Source of the DNA: Faecalitalea cylindroides ATCC 27803
GTDB taxonomy: Bacteria > Bacillota_I > Bacilli_A > Erysipelotrichales > Erysipelotrichaceae
Assembly (NCBI RefSeq): GCF_000469305.1
Contig: NZ_KI271017.1
Coordinates: 1-56,322 of the forward strand
Reading direction: 5' to 3'
DNA length: 56,322 bases
Below, piece after piece: positions 9,638 through 18,129 of this stretch. Under the pieces are notes generated by a model. The model was not told the DNA's origin, searched no databases, and was given only the letters and a program-made list of their open reading frames with translations. The first letter of the stretch is position 1, and the number at the start of each line of letters is the position of its first letter. The position numbers were made by a program, and so were the translations under genes.

Positions 9638-9643
9638 ATTATA
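9638..9643 (-). promoter_or_regulatory. -10 element immediately upstream of yhhQ-tgt
   Basis: A perfect TATAAT on the minus strand, with its last base 6 nt before the ATG. No good -35 at 16-18 bp (the best TTGAAA lies about 26 bp away). A start point about 7 nt downstream would coincide with the initiation codon. Confidence 0.5.
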
Positions 9644-9739
9644 GCATACTTATAAAAAGATATAGAATTTTTCAATCTTTTAAACTTGATTTTTCATTTG
9701 AATGAATATGTAAATTTTATTTGATTTTTGTTTTGACAA

Positions 9740-9793
9740 TTAACGTTGATTTAACTTTTGAGTAATGTTTTTTTAACATGCAGGCTCTATATT
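9740..9793 (+). promoter_or_regulatory. candidate PHO box plus -10 of the ABC/hydrolase operon
   Basis: Hexamers begin at 9740 (TTAACG), 9751 (TTAACT), 9762 (GTAATG, degenerate) and 9773 (TTAACA), exactly 11 bp apart. This is the spacing and sequence of PhoP/PhoB direct repeats (TT-A-C-A type). A TATATT at 9788-9793 could be the -10. The ribosome site AGGAGGAG and the ATG at 9824 follow. The layout predicts induction by phosphate starvation; the regulator itself is not in the window. Confidence 0.6.
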
Positions 9794-9823
9794 TTTAAGT
9801 GTACTTAGGAGGAGAAATCAAGG

Positions 9824-10924
9824 ATGAAAAGTAAACTATTGAAGGCTGGTCTTTGTGCTTTGGTAGCATGTGGATGTCTTACAGGATGTGCAGAAGAAAG
9901 CGCAGCAAATACAGTCGATCTTAATTCTATGACATTTGAAGAAATAGCTCAAAAAGCTTCAGAAGATGGAGAAGTAAACTCAGTTGGTATGCCAGATACA
10001 TGGGCAAACTGGGGAGAAACTTGGACAGAAATTGAAGAAACATACGGAATTAAACATACAGATACAGACATGTCAAGTGCTGAGGAATTAGCATTATTTG
10101 CTAATGAAGCAAACGACGCAACAAAAGATATTGGAGATGTTGGTCAGTCATTTGGACCAGTAGCGGAAGAACAAGGTGTTACACTTCCATATAAAACATC
10201 TTATTGGGATTCAATTCCAGATTGGGCTAAGGATGATGATGGTGATTGGATCATTGGTTACTACGGAACGATTACCTTTATTACAAATACAGATCTTGTA
10301 GATACAGCACCTACAAGTTGGCAGGATATTCTTGATGGTGACTATACAGTAACGATCGGTGATGTTTCAGTAGCAACACAGGCTCAAAGTGCCCTATTAA
10401 GTGCTGCAATCGCATTTGGCGGAAGCGAAAGCGATATCCAGCCAGGGCTAGATTTCTTTAAAACATTGGCTGAAGAAGGTCGTTTAGACATGGGTGATAC
10501 AAGTGTGGCTCGTCTTGAAAAAGGTGAAATTGAAGTAGCAGTGTTATGGGATTATAACTCTTTGGGTTATCGTTCTCAGATTCAAGCAAACAACCCAGAT
10601 GCAAACTTTGAAGTATCCGTACCAACGGATGGAGCAATCCAGAGTGGATATTGCACGATTATCAACGCTTATACAAAACGTCCATATGCAGCTGCTGCGG
10701 CAAGAGAATATATTTTGTCTGATGAAGGACAGATCAATCTTGCCAAAGGATTCGCTCGACCAATTCGTGATGATGTTGTTTTACCAGAAGAAGTACAGGC
10801 ACAGTTATTACCAAATGAACAGTATACAAATGCCCGTTTTATTGAAGATCAAGAAGCTTGGGATGCTGCTGTAGCTGATCTTGCAACATCTTGGCAGGAA
10901 GAAGTAGTAGCTTATGCACAATAA
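9824..10924 (+). CDS. ABC transporter substrate-binding lipoprotein (Fe3+/thiamine/aminoethylphosphonate-type family)
   Basis: Extracellular solute receptor of 366 residues. A positively charged start and hydrophobic stretch lead to the lipobox LTGC with the lipidated Cys at 22. The body is a class II periplasmic-binding fold (DIGDVGQSFGPVAEEQGV, YYGTITFITNTDLV, PTSWQDILDGDYTVTIGD), as in proteins for iron, thiamine, putrescine and 2-aminoethylphosphonate. Substrate cannot be read from sequence, but the upstream PHO box and the phosphohydrolase next to it favour an organophosphate or phosphonate. First gene of a five-gene operon; its 3' end overlaps the hydrolase gene by 11 bases. Confidence 0.85.
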   Translation: MKSKLLKAGLCALVACGCLTGCAEESAANTVDLNSMTFEEIAQKASEDGEVNSVGMPDTWANWGETWTEIEETYGIKHTDTDMSSAEELALFANEANDATKDIGDVGQSFGPVAEEQGVTLPYKTSYWDSIPDWAKDDDGDWIIGYYGTITFITNTDLVDTAPTSWQDILDGDYTVTIGDVSVATQAQSALLSAAIAFGGSESDIQPGLDFFKTLAEEGRLDMGDTSVARLEKGEIEVAVLWDYNSLGYRSQIQANNPDANFEVSVPTDGAIQSGYCTIINAYTKRPYAAAAAREYILSDEGQINLAKGFARPIRDDVVLPEEVQAQLLPNEQYTNARFIEDQEAWDAAVADLATSWQEEVVAYAQ

Positions 10925-11732
10925 AACAGTGTTTGTTTTGTTGGATGGGTTACAAAGTGAATACGCAAAAGAACATTTAGGATATTTAGAACATCTATGT
11001 GAAAAACAAAGAGCGGCAAAATATGAAGTGCTGGGAGAACTTCCTAGTGCTTCCCGCCCTATGTATGAAACAATCTTTACCGGCTTGGAAGCATATGAAC
11101 ACGGTATTGTGAACAATGGTATTTGTCGTTTATCGAACCAACAGCATTTGTTCAAAATGCTTCATGAAGCCCATAAAAAAAGTCTTACTTTAGCATATTA
11201 TTGGATCAGTGAATTGTATATATCGGCTCCTTTTGATAAAGCGAAAGATGTATATCACAACGATTCAAGTTCCTGCATAGACCAAGGCTTTTTTTACTAT
11301 GAAGATGTTTTCCCAGATAATCATCTTTATTCACTTTCTTCCAGCTTTATGGAAAAAGAAAACTATGATTTTGTATTCATCCATCCAATGAGCATTGACG
11401 ATGCAGGACATAGATTTGGTTCGGGTTCTAAAGAATATGCCAAGACAGTAATGGATAATGATAAACAGCTTTCAACCTATATCCCAAAATGGATCGAAGC
11501 TGGATATAACGTAGTAGTAGGTGCAGACCATGGTATGAGCCAGAATGGATATCATGGCGGAAACAGTGATGAACAAAGAAGAACTGCACTTTATATTATC
11601 AGTAATGATGTCGTCTGCGGATATCATGAAAAAGAATTAACAACTTTACAGATGGCACCATTATTGTGCAAATTGTTAGGATTAAAACCAACAAAACGGA
11701 TGAAAGGATTGGAGGTCGCTTTTAATGAATAA
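10914..11732 (+). CDS. cytoplasmic alkaline phosphatase superfamily hydrolase (phosphodiesterase / phosphonoacetate hydrolase-like)
   Basis: 272 residues with no signal peptide or membrane segment, so it acts inside the cell. Two-metal active-site residues of the NPP/PhnA branch can be placed: LLDG (D11), the nucleophile motif PSASRP (S47 where NPP and PhnA usually carry Thr) followed by IFTG and EHGI (H63), SIDDAGH (D162/D163, H166), ADHGM (D205, H206) and GYHGG (H214). Its position between binding protein and permeases, overlapping both neighbours, implies that it cleaves the imported compound to release phosphate. Exact substrate unknown: a phosphodiester, a phosphonate such as phosphonoacetate, or a small phosphomonoester are all possible. 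Confidence 0.75.
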   Translation: MHNKTVFVLLDGLQSEYAKEHLGYLEHLCEKQRAAKYEVLGELPSASRPMYETIFTGLEAYEHGIVNNGICRLSNQQHLFKMLHEAHKKSLTLAYYWISELYISAPFDKAKDVYHNDSSSCIDQGFFYYEDVFPDNHLYSLSSSFMEKENYDFVFIHPMSIDDAGHRFGSGSKEYAKTVMDNDKQLSTYIPKWIEAGYNVVVGADHGMSQNGYHGGNSDEQRRTALYIISNDVVCGYHEKELTTLQMAPLLCKLLGLKPTKRMKGLEVAFNE

Positions 11733-12579
11733 GTCTTTAAAGGGAAATAAAATGTATTTGATAGGTTTACTTCCTTTCTTTTTAATTGCGTTTTTATTCG
11801 AAATATTACCACTTGCCAATATTGTGATTGAAAGTTTTTCAAAAACAGGAGGAAATGGTTTTACTTTAGAGCATTTTGTAAAGATCTTTACGACAAGACT
11901 ATATCAGCAATCTATTTTTAACTCTTTATGGATTTCCATTTTTTCTGCTTTAGCAGGTATTATTATTGCATTTTTAGGCGCTAAAGCTGCTAATGCAGCT
12001 AGTGCTAAAGTTCGTAATATTTTTACCAGTGTATTAAATATTACAAGTAATTTTGCTGGGGTACCTTTGGCATTTGCATTTATGATCTTGTTAGGAAATG
12101 TAGGTATCTTGACCTTGATTGGGAAAAACTATGGAATCAGTTTTTTGGCAGATTTTGATTTGTATACGATCAATGGGTTGTTGTTGACATATATTTATTT
12201 CCAAATTCCGTTGGCAACCTTATTAATGTTACCAATTTTTGGCGGATTAAAAAAAGAATGGAGAGAGGCAGTTGGTCTTTTAGGAGGGAATAGTTTCCAT
12301 TATTGGTTTAAAGTTGCTATTCCATCATTATTGCCTAGTATCTTAGGTACATTCTCTGTTTTATTTGCCAATTCCTTAGCGGCATATGGTACAGCTTATG
12401 CTCTTTTAAGCAATAATATTGCTTTGTTACCAATTCGAATTTCACAACAATATGTTGGTGAAGTTGTCCAGAATCAGGAATTTGGATGTGCCTTATCTTT
12501 AGTTATGATGGCATTGATGGTACTTTCAATTTTGATTACAAATAAATTACAGAAACGAGCTGGAGGAGGCATGGCATGA
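11725..12579 (+). CDS. ABC transporter permease 1
   Basis: 284 residues and about six membrane helices, of the binding-protein-dependent permease family (MetI-like fold). The cytoplasmic loop GLKKEWREAVGLLGGNSFHYWFKVAIPSL (about residues 175-205) is the EAA motif that docks on the ATPase. The ATG is preceded by GGAGGT at good spacing and lies inside the hydrolase 3' end (8-base overlap); its own end overlaps the second permease by 4 bases. It forms the heterodimeric channel with the next gene. Confidence 0.88.
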   Translation: MNKSLKGNKMYLIGLLPFFLIAFLFEILPLANIVIESFSKTGGNGFTLEHFVKIFTTRLYQQSIFNSLWISIFSALAGIIIAFLGAKAANAASAKVRNIFTSVLNITSNFAGVPLAFAFMILLGNVGILTLIGKNYGISFLADFDLYTINGLLLTYIYFQIPLATLLMLPIFGGLKKEWREAVGLLGGNSFHYWFKVAIPSLLPSILGTFSVLFANSLAAYGTAYALLSNNIALLPIRISQQYVGEVVQNQEFGCALSLVMMALMVLSILITNKLQKRAGGGMA

Positions 12580-13376
12580 AAGTAAAAACACATATTTGGG
12601 ACGGGATCATATTATTCTTGATTGCTGCATTTTTGATTCTTCCTTTGGCATTAACTTTTTTCTATTCTGTATTTACCGAGTGGATGGATATTCTTCCAAC
12701 AGGATTTACGCTTAGCTTTTATGCAGGAATCTTTTCTGATGGAGCTTTCATTAATTCACTGTTGAGATCAATCGTAATATCGTTTGTTCCTGTTGTTATT
12801 TGTACTATTTCTATTCTATTAGTGCTGTATGTCATAACACTATATATTCCAAAATTAGAAAAGTATATTGAAATATTATGCAATATTCCATATGCAATTC
12901 AAGGTGTAATTTTAGCTGCGGGCGTAATCTCTCTTTATTCAGGAAAACCCGGGTTTTTATCAAATCGTGTATTTCTTTTAGTAGGAGCATATTGCATTAT
13001 TATTTTGCCTTATATATTTAGAGGGCTAAAAAATACTATCGGAGCTTTAAATGTTCGATGTGTGATTGAAGCGGCTCAAGTACTGGGCTGCTCGAAACTA
13101 CATGCATTTTTTACAATTGTTATTCCTCAGATGAAAAGAGGTATCATATCAACGATGATGTTAGCTTTTACGATGCTGTTTGCAGATTTTGTCGTTGTAA
13201 ATATGATTGCCGGAAGTTCATTCAGAACAGCTGGAATTTACTTGTATCAAACAATGTCTAAATCTGGACAGACATCCAGTGCAATCATCGTAATCTTGTT
13301 TATTACGACTTTGATTATTTCAACTTTAACATTGACAATTCAGAATAAACAGGCGACAAAAGGGAGGAAGTCATAA
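12576..13376 (+). CDS. ABC transporter permease 2
   Basis: 266 residues, six predicted helices, partner of permease 1. The EAA-loop equivalent is IEAAQVLGCSKLHAFFTIVIPQ around residues 165-190. The start overlaps the previous gene (ATGA) and its last base is shared with the ATG of the ATPase gene, so stoichiometric expression by coupled translation is expected. It resembles the second permease of phosphonate, thiamine and iron importers and gives no independent clue to substrate. Confidence 0.88.
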   Translation: MKVKTHIWDGIILFLIAAFLILPLALTFFYSVFTEWMDILPTGFTLSFYAGIFSDGAFINSLLRSIVISFVPVVICTISILLVLYVITLYIPKLEKYIEILCNIPYAIQGVILAAGVISLYSGKPGFLSNRVFLLVGAYCIIILPYIFRGLKNTIGALNVRCVIEAAQVLGCSKLHAFFTIVIPQMKRGIISTMMLAFTMLFADFVVVNMIAGSSFRTAGIYLYQTMSKSGQTSSAIIVILFITTLIISTLTLTIQNKQATKGRKS

Positions 13377-14395
13377 TGGCATATATTGAATTTAGAGGAA
13401 TTTGTAAAAGCTATGATGGAGTCAATCAAGTTTTAAAGAATATTGATCTTGATGTAGAAAAAGGTGAATTGGTTACTTTGTTGGGACCAAGTGGTTGTGG
13501 AAAATCAACGCTTCTACGTTCATTAGCTGGACTTGAACAAATTAGTTCAGGAAAGATCATCTTAGATGGTGAAGATATTACCAACTTACCAGTACAAAAA
13601 CGTGGTATTGGCATGGTGTTCCAACAGTATTCTTTATTTCAGAATATGAATGTAGAAGAGAATATTGCCTTTGGTCTTAAGATAGCAAAAATGGATAAAT
13701 TGACAATTTCAGAAAAAGTTAAAAAAGCTATTGAAATGGTTGATCTTGTAGGTAAGGAAAAAAGTTATCCTTCACAGTTATCTGGTGGTCAGCAGCAGCG
13801 TGTTGCTATTGCTCGTGCTATAGTAATGGAACCTAAAGTGCTTTTGCTAGATGAACCATTAAGTGCGATTGATGCAAAGTTAAGACGCGAGCTTCAGGAA
13901 AAAATCAAAAATGTTCAAAAGAAGTTAAAAATCACAACGATCTTTGTAACTCACGATCAAGATGAGGCGATGATCATGTCCGATCGAATTCATTTGATGA
14001 ATCAAGGCATTATTGAACAAAGTGGAAAACCAGTTGATTTGTATACACATCCAGTTTCTAAATTTGCGGCTGAATTTATTGGACATTACAATATTTTAGA
14101 TAAGTCAAAATTAAATATTTTATTACCTTTGGAAAAGTTTGATGATGGTTTCTATGCAATCCGTCCAGAAACGGTTCAAATTCAAGGAGAACCAATTATG
14201 GATAATGGAATGTATACTTTTGAGGCTGTAGTTGAAAACTTTATCTCTCGAGGAAATGTATTGCGTTATACATTACGTTGTGGAGATGTCTTCTTTACTT
14301 CCGAGGTATTGTTCAGGAGTTTTGCCTTGTTTGAAGAAGGACAAAAAGTATATGTAGGCATTGAGCCTCATAACATTTTATCTATCAGAGATTGA
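13376..14395 (+). CDS. ABC transporter ATP-binding protein
   Basis: Energises the importer. 339 residues. The nucleotide-binding domain has Walker A GPSGCGKS (37-44), the Q-loop in GMVFQQYSLF, signature LSGGQQQR, Walker B VLLLDEP and the switch His in VTHDQDEA. A C-terminal extension from about residue 240 has the TOBE-like shape of the PotA/FbpC class (AIRPETVQIQG). Last gene of the operon; a terminator follows two bases after the stop. Confidence 0.92.
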   Translation: MAYIEFRGICKSYDGVNQVLKNIDLDVEKGELVTLLGPSGCGKSTLLRSLAGLEQISSGKIILDGEDITNLPVQKRGIGMVFQQYSLFQNMNVEENIAFGLKIAKMDKLTISEKVKKAIEMVDLVGKEKSYPSQLSGGQQQRVAIARAIVMEPKVLLLDEPLSAIDAKLRRELQEKIKNVQKKLKITTIFVTHDQDEAMIMSDRIHLMNQGIIEQSGKPVDLYTHPVSKFAAEFIGHYNILDKSKLNILLPLEKFDDGFYAIRPETVQIQGEPIMDNGMYTFEAVVENFISRGNVLRYTLRCGDVFFTSEVLFRSFALFEEGQKVYVGIEPHNILSIRD

Positions 14396-14396
14396 C

Positions 14397-14419
14397 AGGT
14401 CATTTAATGGCCTTTTTTC
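14397..14419 (+). terminator. terminator of the ABC/hydrolase operon
   Basis: Arms AGGTCAT (14397-14403) and ATGGCCT (14407-14413), one G-U pair, loop TTA, then a T-rich tract directly after the TGA stop at 14393-14395. Confidence 0.85.
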
Positions 14420-14456
14420 TTTTTATCATGTATCATGTTTTATGGGTGATATTTTT

Positions 14457-14720
14457 ATGTGGATCATATTAGGATTAGTTGCTATTGTTTTTATGGTATT
14501 AAATATTGTAATAAGAAATCAACATGGCTGGTTAGGATATATTAGTTTAGCTTTCACGGCTTTAACGGTATGTGCTTTTTATCAGAATGCCGCAAATTTT
14601 GTGGCTCAGGAAGATTTTTCAGCATTAATGGATATTGTGCCTACAATATCGAAAATCTTATGGGTATGTACCATTATTTCTATTGTAATAAATTCCATTC
14701 CTTTATTTAAACGAAAATAA
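14457..14720 (+). CDS. small membrane protein of unknown function
   Basis: 87 residues starting MWIILGLVAIVFMVLNIVI, with three hydrophobic segments (about 1-20, 26-45, 60-80) and a basic C-terminus (FKRK). I chose the ATG at 14457, 6-7 bases after GGGTGAT; the open frame extends back into the preceding terminator and cannot be coding there. No family recognised. It may be transcribed by read-through or from its own promoter in the T-rich leader. Confidence 0.5.
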   Translation: MWIILGLVAIVFMVLNIVIRNQHGWLGYISLAFTALTVCAFYQNAANFVAQEDFSALMDIVPTISKILWVCTIISIVINSIPLFKRK

Positions 14721-14766
14721 CTATATTTAATGTTTGAAATGATACAGTAAAATATGGCCGCAGTAA

Positions 14767-14892
14767 AGCAGTGAAGGAATAAAGACTTCAACTAAGACAA
14801 ATCAAAACCTAATGTTAGCGTGTTTGATCTTGTCATGTTGGTTATTAACAATGTTGATCGTTACAAGAGAGAGGAAAAAAAGAAGAATTTAA
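14767..14892 (+). pseudogene. C-terminal remnant of a wall-anchored surface protein
   Basis: In-frame from just after a TAA at 14764-14766, the sequence reads a Lys-Thr-Ser-Thr-Lys-Thr-Asn stretch, a hydrophobic segment (LACLILSCWLLTMLIV) and a basic tail (RERKKRR). That order is the architecture of a sortase-type sorting signal. No start codon with ribosome site precedes it, and upstream frames are interrupted. I read it as the tail of a decayed neighbour of the surface protein that follows. A short membrane peptide starting at ATG 14812 is a weaker alternative. The rest of 14721-15104 holds only the terminator and promoter listed here. Confidence 0.4.
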
Positions 14893-14915
14893 AGAAAAAT
14901 GAATAATTTGAAGAA

Positions 14916-14941
14916 ATCGGGATATATATCTCGATTTTTTT
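14916..14941 (+). terminator. terminator after the anchor remnant
   Basis: Arms ATCGGGAT (14916-14923) and ATCTCGAT (14928-14935), one G-U pair, loop ATAT, then six T. A working terminator left behind the decayed gene. Confidence 0.75.
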
Positions 14942-14986
14942 GCATAATTTTAGAGGAAATACATAAATATTAATTACAGGCATCGT

Positions 14987-15060
14987 AATTAAATTAAGTA
15001 TTTTTTACAATTTACAGCATTTTAATTTAATTGACAACGTACGAAGTAGGGATGTAAAAT
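14987..15060 (+). promoter_or_regulatory. promoter of the surface protein gene with overlapping 11-bp inverted repeat
   Basis: -35 TTGACA (15031-15036), 18-bp spacer, -10 TAAAAT (15055-15060). Perfect inverted arms AATTAAATTAA (14987-14997) and TTAATTTAATT (15022-15032) flank 24 bp; the second arm runs into the -35, so a repressor bound there would block the promoter. The AT-only composition means the repeat could be chance. Confidence 0.5.
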
Positions 15061-15104
15061 TATAATATCACAAAGAATTTTTGAGGGGGGAGGGCAATAA
15101 CAAA

Positions 15105-18038
15105 ATGAAAAACTTAAAAAAATTTTTTGGCTTTGTGGTAGCGTTTTCGATGACATTGTCGTTGAGTGGTGTTGTATCCACGCCTATTTTGGCTGTAGAA
15201 GAAAATACTGATCAAGTAACTGAGGATCAGACTGTTACAGAAACACCAACAGAAGAAAAGAAGGATGAAGCTGATACAGGAGAAGCACCTGTAACAGACG
15301 AAATTCAAGGTGAAGTAGTAACAGAACAACCTACAACTCCAGAATCAGACAATACAGAAGAATTGGCTGAAACAGATGTTGCGAGAAACCGTACCACAGG
15401 AGAAACTTATGAGTTGCTAGATACAGCGGTCGAAGAAGCAACTGAAGGTGACACAATTGAATTGTTAAAAGATGCTGATTTGACAAAAGGCTTTAATAAG
15501 ACTTTAACTTTTACCGGTAATGGAAAAATCACAACTAACAAACAATTGACTAGTGATGGTGAAGGTTGGATGTGTTTTGGATTGTATGATTCATCAAGAG
15601 AATTGACTCTAGATGGTGCAGGACTTACTTGGGAGTGGAAATCTGAAGTAGGAACATCTCCTTGGTTAATGTTAAGCTTAAGTGGGAAACTGAATATTAC
15701 TAATGGTGCAACATTGTCTATGACTGTAGATAGTGGATCAACAGGTAGTCGAAATGCTATTTACATGAATGCAGGATCTGAGATTAATGTTACCAATGGC
15801 GGACATTTTAATATTTTTGGATACTCAACAGGTGGAAAAGAAGGACAAGGACTTCAGCTGGATAAAACAGGACAAGCTAAAGTTAACGTAACAGGTGGAA
15901 GTACTTTCTTGATTGATGGAACCAACCGTGGATATGTAAACAGTCCAGAAATATATGTGGATAATTCACAGTTTACAGTACAGAATTGTACAGCTAATGC
16001 TTCAAATGGTGGCGTTTTTACAGCAACAAACTATGCTGTTGTTAAGTATTTGAATAATGCTGGACATGGCTTGTCTGCTTCAAGAGTTAAGTTAAGCAAT
16101 TATACTAATTTTGAGTCAGATAATAATGGTTACTATGGTGTTTATGCAAGTGAAGATTTACAAGTAGATGGAACCTCTACATTGAAAGTAACTCGTAATT
16201 CATATAATGGCGATTTTGCTGGTTTGAAATTAACGAGCGGTGTTACAGATGGACATGTTCAAGATGGAGCAGTTGTAACTATTACAAACAACTATTGCAG
16301 TGGATTATCTAATAATGGAAACATTAAATTTGATGATAATGTTAATCTAACAATTGTTGATAATGTAAATGACAAAGGAAAAACAAGCAATGGAGGCGGT
16401 ATTTATAACTCAGGTAATGCTGCAAATTTAATACTTCCTCAAAATGCCTTGATCTATAATAACAGCGCTAAAACAGCAGGTGATGATATTTACAATGGTA
16501 ATGGTGCTAGACTACAAATTAGTCAACCATCTATTGGAAATATCTTAACTCATGATGGAGATGACACAAATGAAGATCAGGCAATTACAAATTGGTTCTA
16601 CGATGGTGCAAATCCAAGCTATAGTGGAAAGATGAAAAATGGTGAAACAGCTCGTTGGAATCAATATAAATATGTAAAAACATTTACAATGCCTGAAGCA
16701 GGAGAAAACGTTACTGGAAATATTGGTCTAAAAGCTGCTTATGCACCAGTTACAACATTTACACCAATTGATTTAACTATGTATGTTGGTGGTGAAGGAT
16801 ATGAAAATGTTGATAAAGTTGAGGATAACGATACAAGCAATGGTTTCCCTGAACCAGGATATTATGTAACTTTGCCAAAAGAAATTAATGATGCAATTCA
16901 ATCAAATGGACAACCAGTTGATTTATCTGAAGAAACAAATAACTTCAGTTTTGAGTATACATATAACTATAACAATGGTGAAGAATTACGCCATTGGAAA
17001 ATGACAAAATATACAGATGCTGATGGTTCTGAATCTACAAAAGATGGAAATTATGTATATTCGTTGGCATTGGCAGATGGTCGTAAACCGACTTTACGAG
17101 TTATTGATGATGCTGGTAATATCCAAACAAATGCTAATTTTGATTTGACGAATGCAGTGAACAAAGTATATACAACAATGGTTGGATCTGTAGAGGGAGA
17201 CTCATTCACATCTGGAGAAATAAATGAATCTAAATCATTAACCGCAAATGTGCAAACTGATGCAATCGATGTGGATTTTGATAGAACAGTAATTGCTACA
17301 GGTAAATTATATGTTCGTGGTGTTGTCAATGTGACAGATGAAAACTTAACAACTTCTATCCAGAAAGAAGGAACCGAGCCAAAAGCAGGTGTTCCTATGG
17401 CAACTGTACCTGAAGGAACTAACTTCTACATCAACGGTGAAGAAGGATTGGAAGTTCAGAAAAATGCGGATCCATCTTTGTTGTATGATGATATCCTTCC
17501 AGAAGGAACCGATGCGAACAATGATCGTCGTATTGGATGGTTGACAGAAAAGGCTGAACAACTATGTAATCAGTATGGTCTATTGGAACAGGCAGGAATT
17601 ACAAATCCACAGTATTCATTTAAGTATATGGATATCGTAGACCAAAACAATGGAAATGTTGTTTTAAAAGCTGATAAGAATGTTACTGTGTATATGCCTT
17701 ATCCAGAAGGAGTAGACAAAGATACAAGTATTATTGTTTTACATTATAAAGATCTAAATCGTGATATGACTTATGATGATGTTCAAAGTGCAATTATGAA
17801 TTGTGAAATGGAAAAAATGACCGTAACACAGCTGGATGATCATATTGAATTTGAAACAACATCATTCTCACCATTTGTAGTAATCTGGGGAACGGATGAA
17901 GCCGGAGAAATCGTCAAGAATAAAGACAGAGCAGATACAGGATTATTCCAGAATGCACCATTGTATATCGCATTGATGACAGCATGTGCAAGTTTGGTGG
18001 CAATCATCACAATCAAACGTCGTATTGATGCAAAATAA
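15105..18038 (+). CDS. large secreted, membrane-anchored surface protein (beta-helix-like adhesin)
   Basis: 977 residues from the ATG at 15105, which follows a very G-rich ribosome site (GGGGGGAGGG). A signal peptide (about residues 1-35, ending near PILAVEE) is followed by a Thr/Glu/Pro-rich linker to about 105. Then comes a long region rich in Asn, Gly and Thr with repeated LTI/VTNGG-type turns (about 120-480), typical of right-handed beta-helix or polymorphic outer-surface repeats, and a C-terminal half of unrecognised folds. The end is a hydrophobic helix (IALMTACASLVAIITI) and a basic tail (KRRIDAK). The residues before it are RADTGLF, so the LPxTG proline is absent. Probably host- or matrix-binding; function inferred from architecture only. 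Confidence 0.75.
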   Translation: MKNLKKFFGFVVAFSMTLSLSGVVSTPILAVEENTDQVTEDQTVTETPTEEKKDEADTGEAPVTDEIQGEVVTEQPTTPESDNTEELAETDVARNRTTGETYELLDTAVEEATEGDTIELLKDADLTKGFNKTLTFTGNGKITTNKQLTSDGEGWMCFGLYDSSRELTLDGAGLTWEWKSEVGTSPWLMLSLSGKLNITNGATLSMTVDSGSTGSRNAIYMNAGSEINVTNGGHFNIFGYSTGGKEGQGLQLDKTGQAKVNVTGGSTFLIDGTNRGYVNSPEIYVDNSQFTVQNCTANASNGGVFTATNYAVVKYLNNAGHGLSASRVKLSNYTNFESDNNGYYGVYASEDLQVDGTSTLKVTRNSYNGDFAGLKLTSGVTDGHVQDGAVVTITNNYCSGLSNNGNIKFDDNVNLTIVDNVNDKGKTSNGGGIYNSGNAANLILPQNALIYNNSAKTAGDDIYNGNGARLQISQPSIGNILTHDGDDTNEDQAITNWFYDGANPSYSGKMKNGETARWNQYKYVKTFTMPEAGENVTGNIGLKAAYAPVTTFTPIDLTMYVGGEGYENVDKVEDNDTSNGFPEPGYYVTLPKEINDAIQSNGQPVDLSEETNNFSFEYTYNYNNGEELRHWKMTKYTDADGSESTKDGNYVYSLALADGRKPTLRVIDDAGNIQTNANFDLTNAVNKVYTTMVGSVEGDSFTSGEINESKSLTANVQTDAIDVDFDRTVIATGKLYVRGVVNVTDENLTTSIQKEGTEPKAGVPMATVPEGTNFYINGEEGLEVQKNADPSLLYDDILPEGTDANNDRRIGWLTEKAEQLCNQYGLLEQAGITNPQYSFKYMDIVDQNNGNVVLKADKNVTVYMPYPEGVDKDTSIIVLHYKDLNRDMTYDDVQSAIMNCEMEKMTVTQLDDHIEFETTSFSPFVVIWGTDEAGEIVKNKDRADTGLFQNAPLYIALMTACASLVAIITIKRRIDAK

Positions 18039-18046
18039 GAAGATTT

Positions 18047-18078
18047 AAGGAATTAGGGAAAACCTAGTTCCTTTTTTA
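18047..18078 (+). terminator. terminator of the surface protein gene
   Basis: Eleven-bp stem with one G-U pair (18047-18057 with 18063-18073), loop GAAAA, then a T-run. Confidence 0.85.
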
Positions 18079-18129
18079 TATGTGTCTTATTAGAATATAT
18101 AATTTATAATTGAGTTATGGGGTGAAAGT

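Noticed and set aside
9632-9739. preQ1 riboswitch before the queuine transporter
   Set aside because: No preQ1-I, II or III core could be found, and the promoter is too close to the start for any leader.
15084-15094. G-quadruplex from the G-run before the surface protein
   Set aside because: One long G-run cannot make a standard quadruplex; it works as an extended ribosome site.
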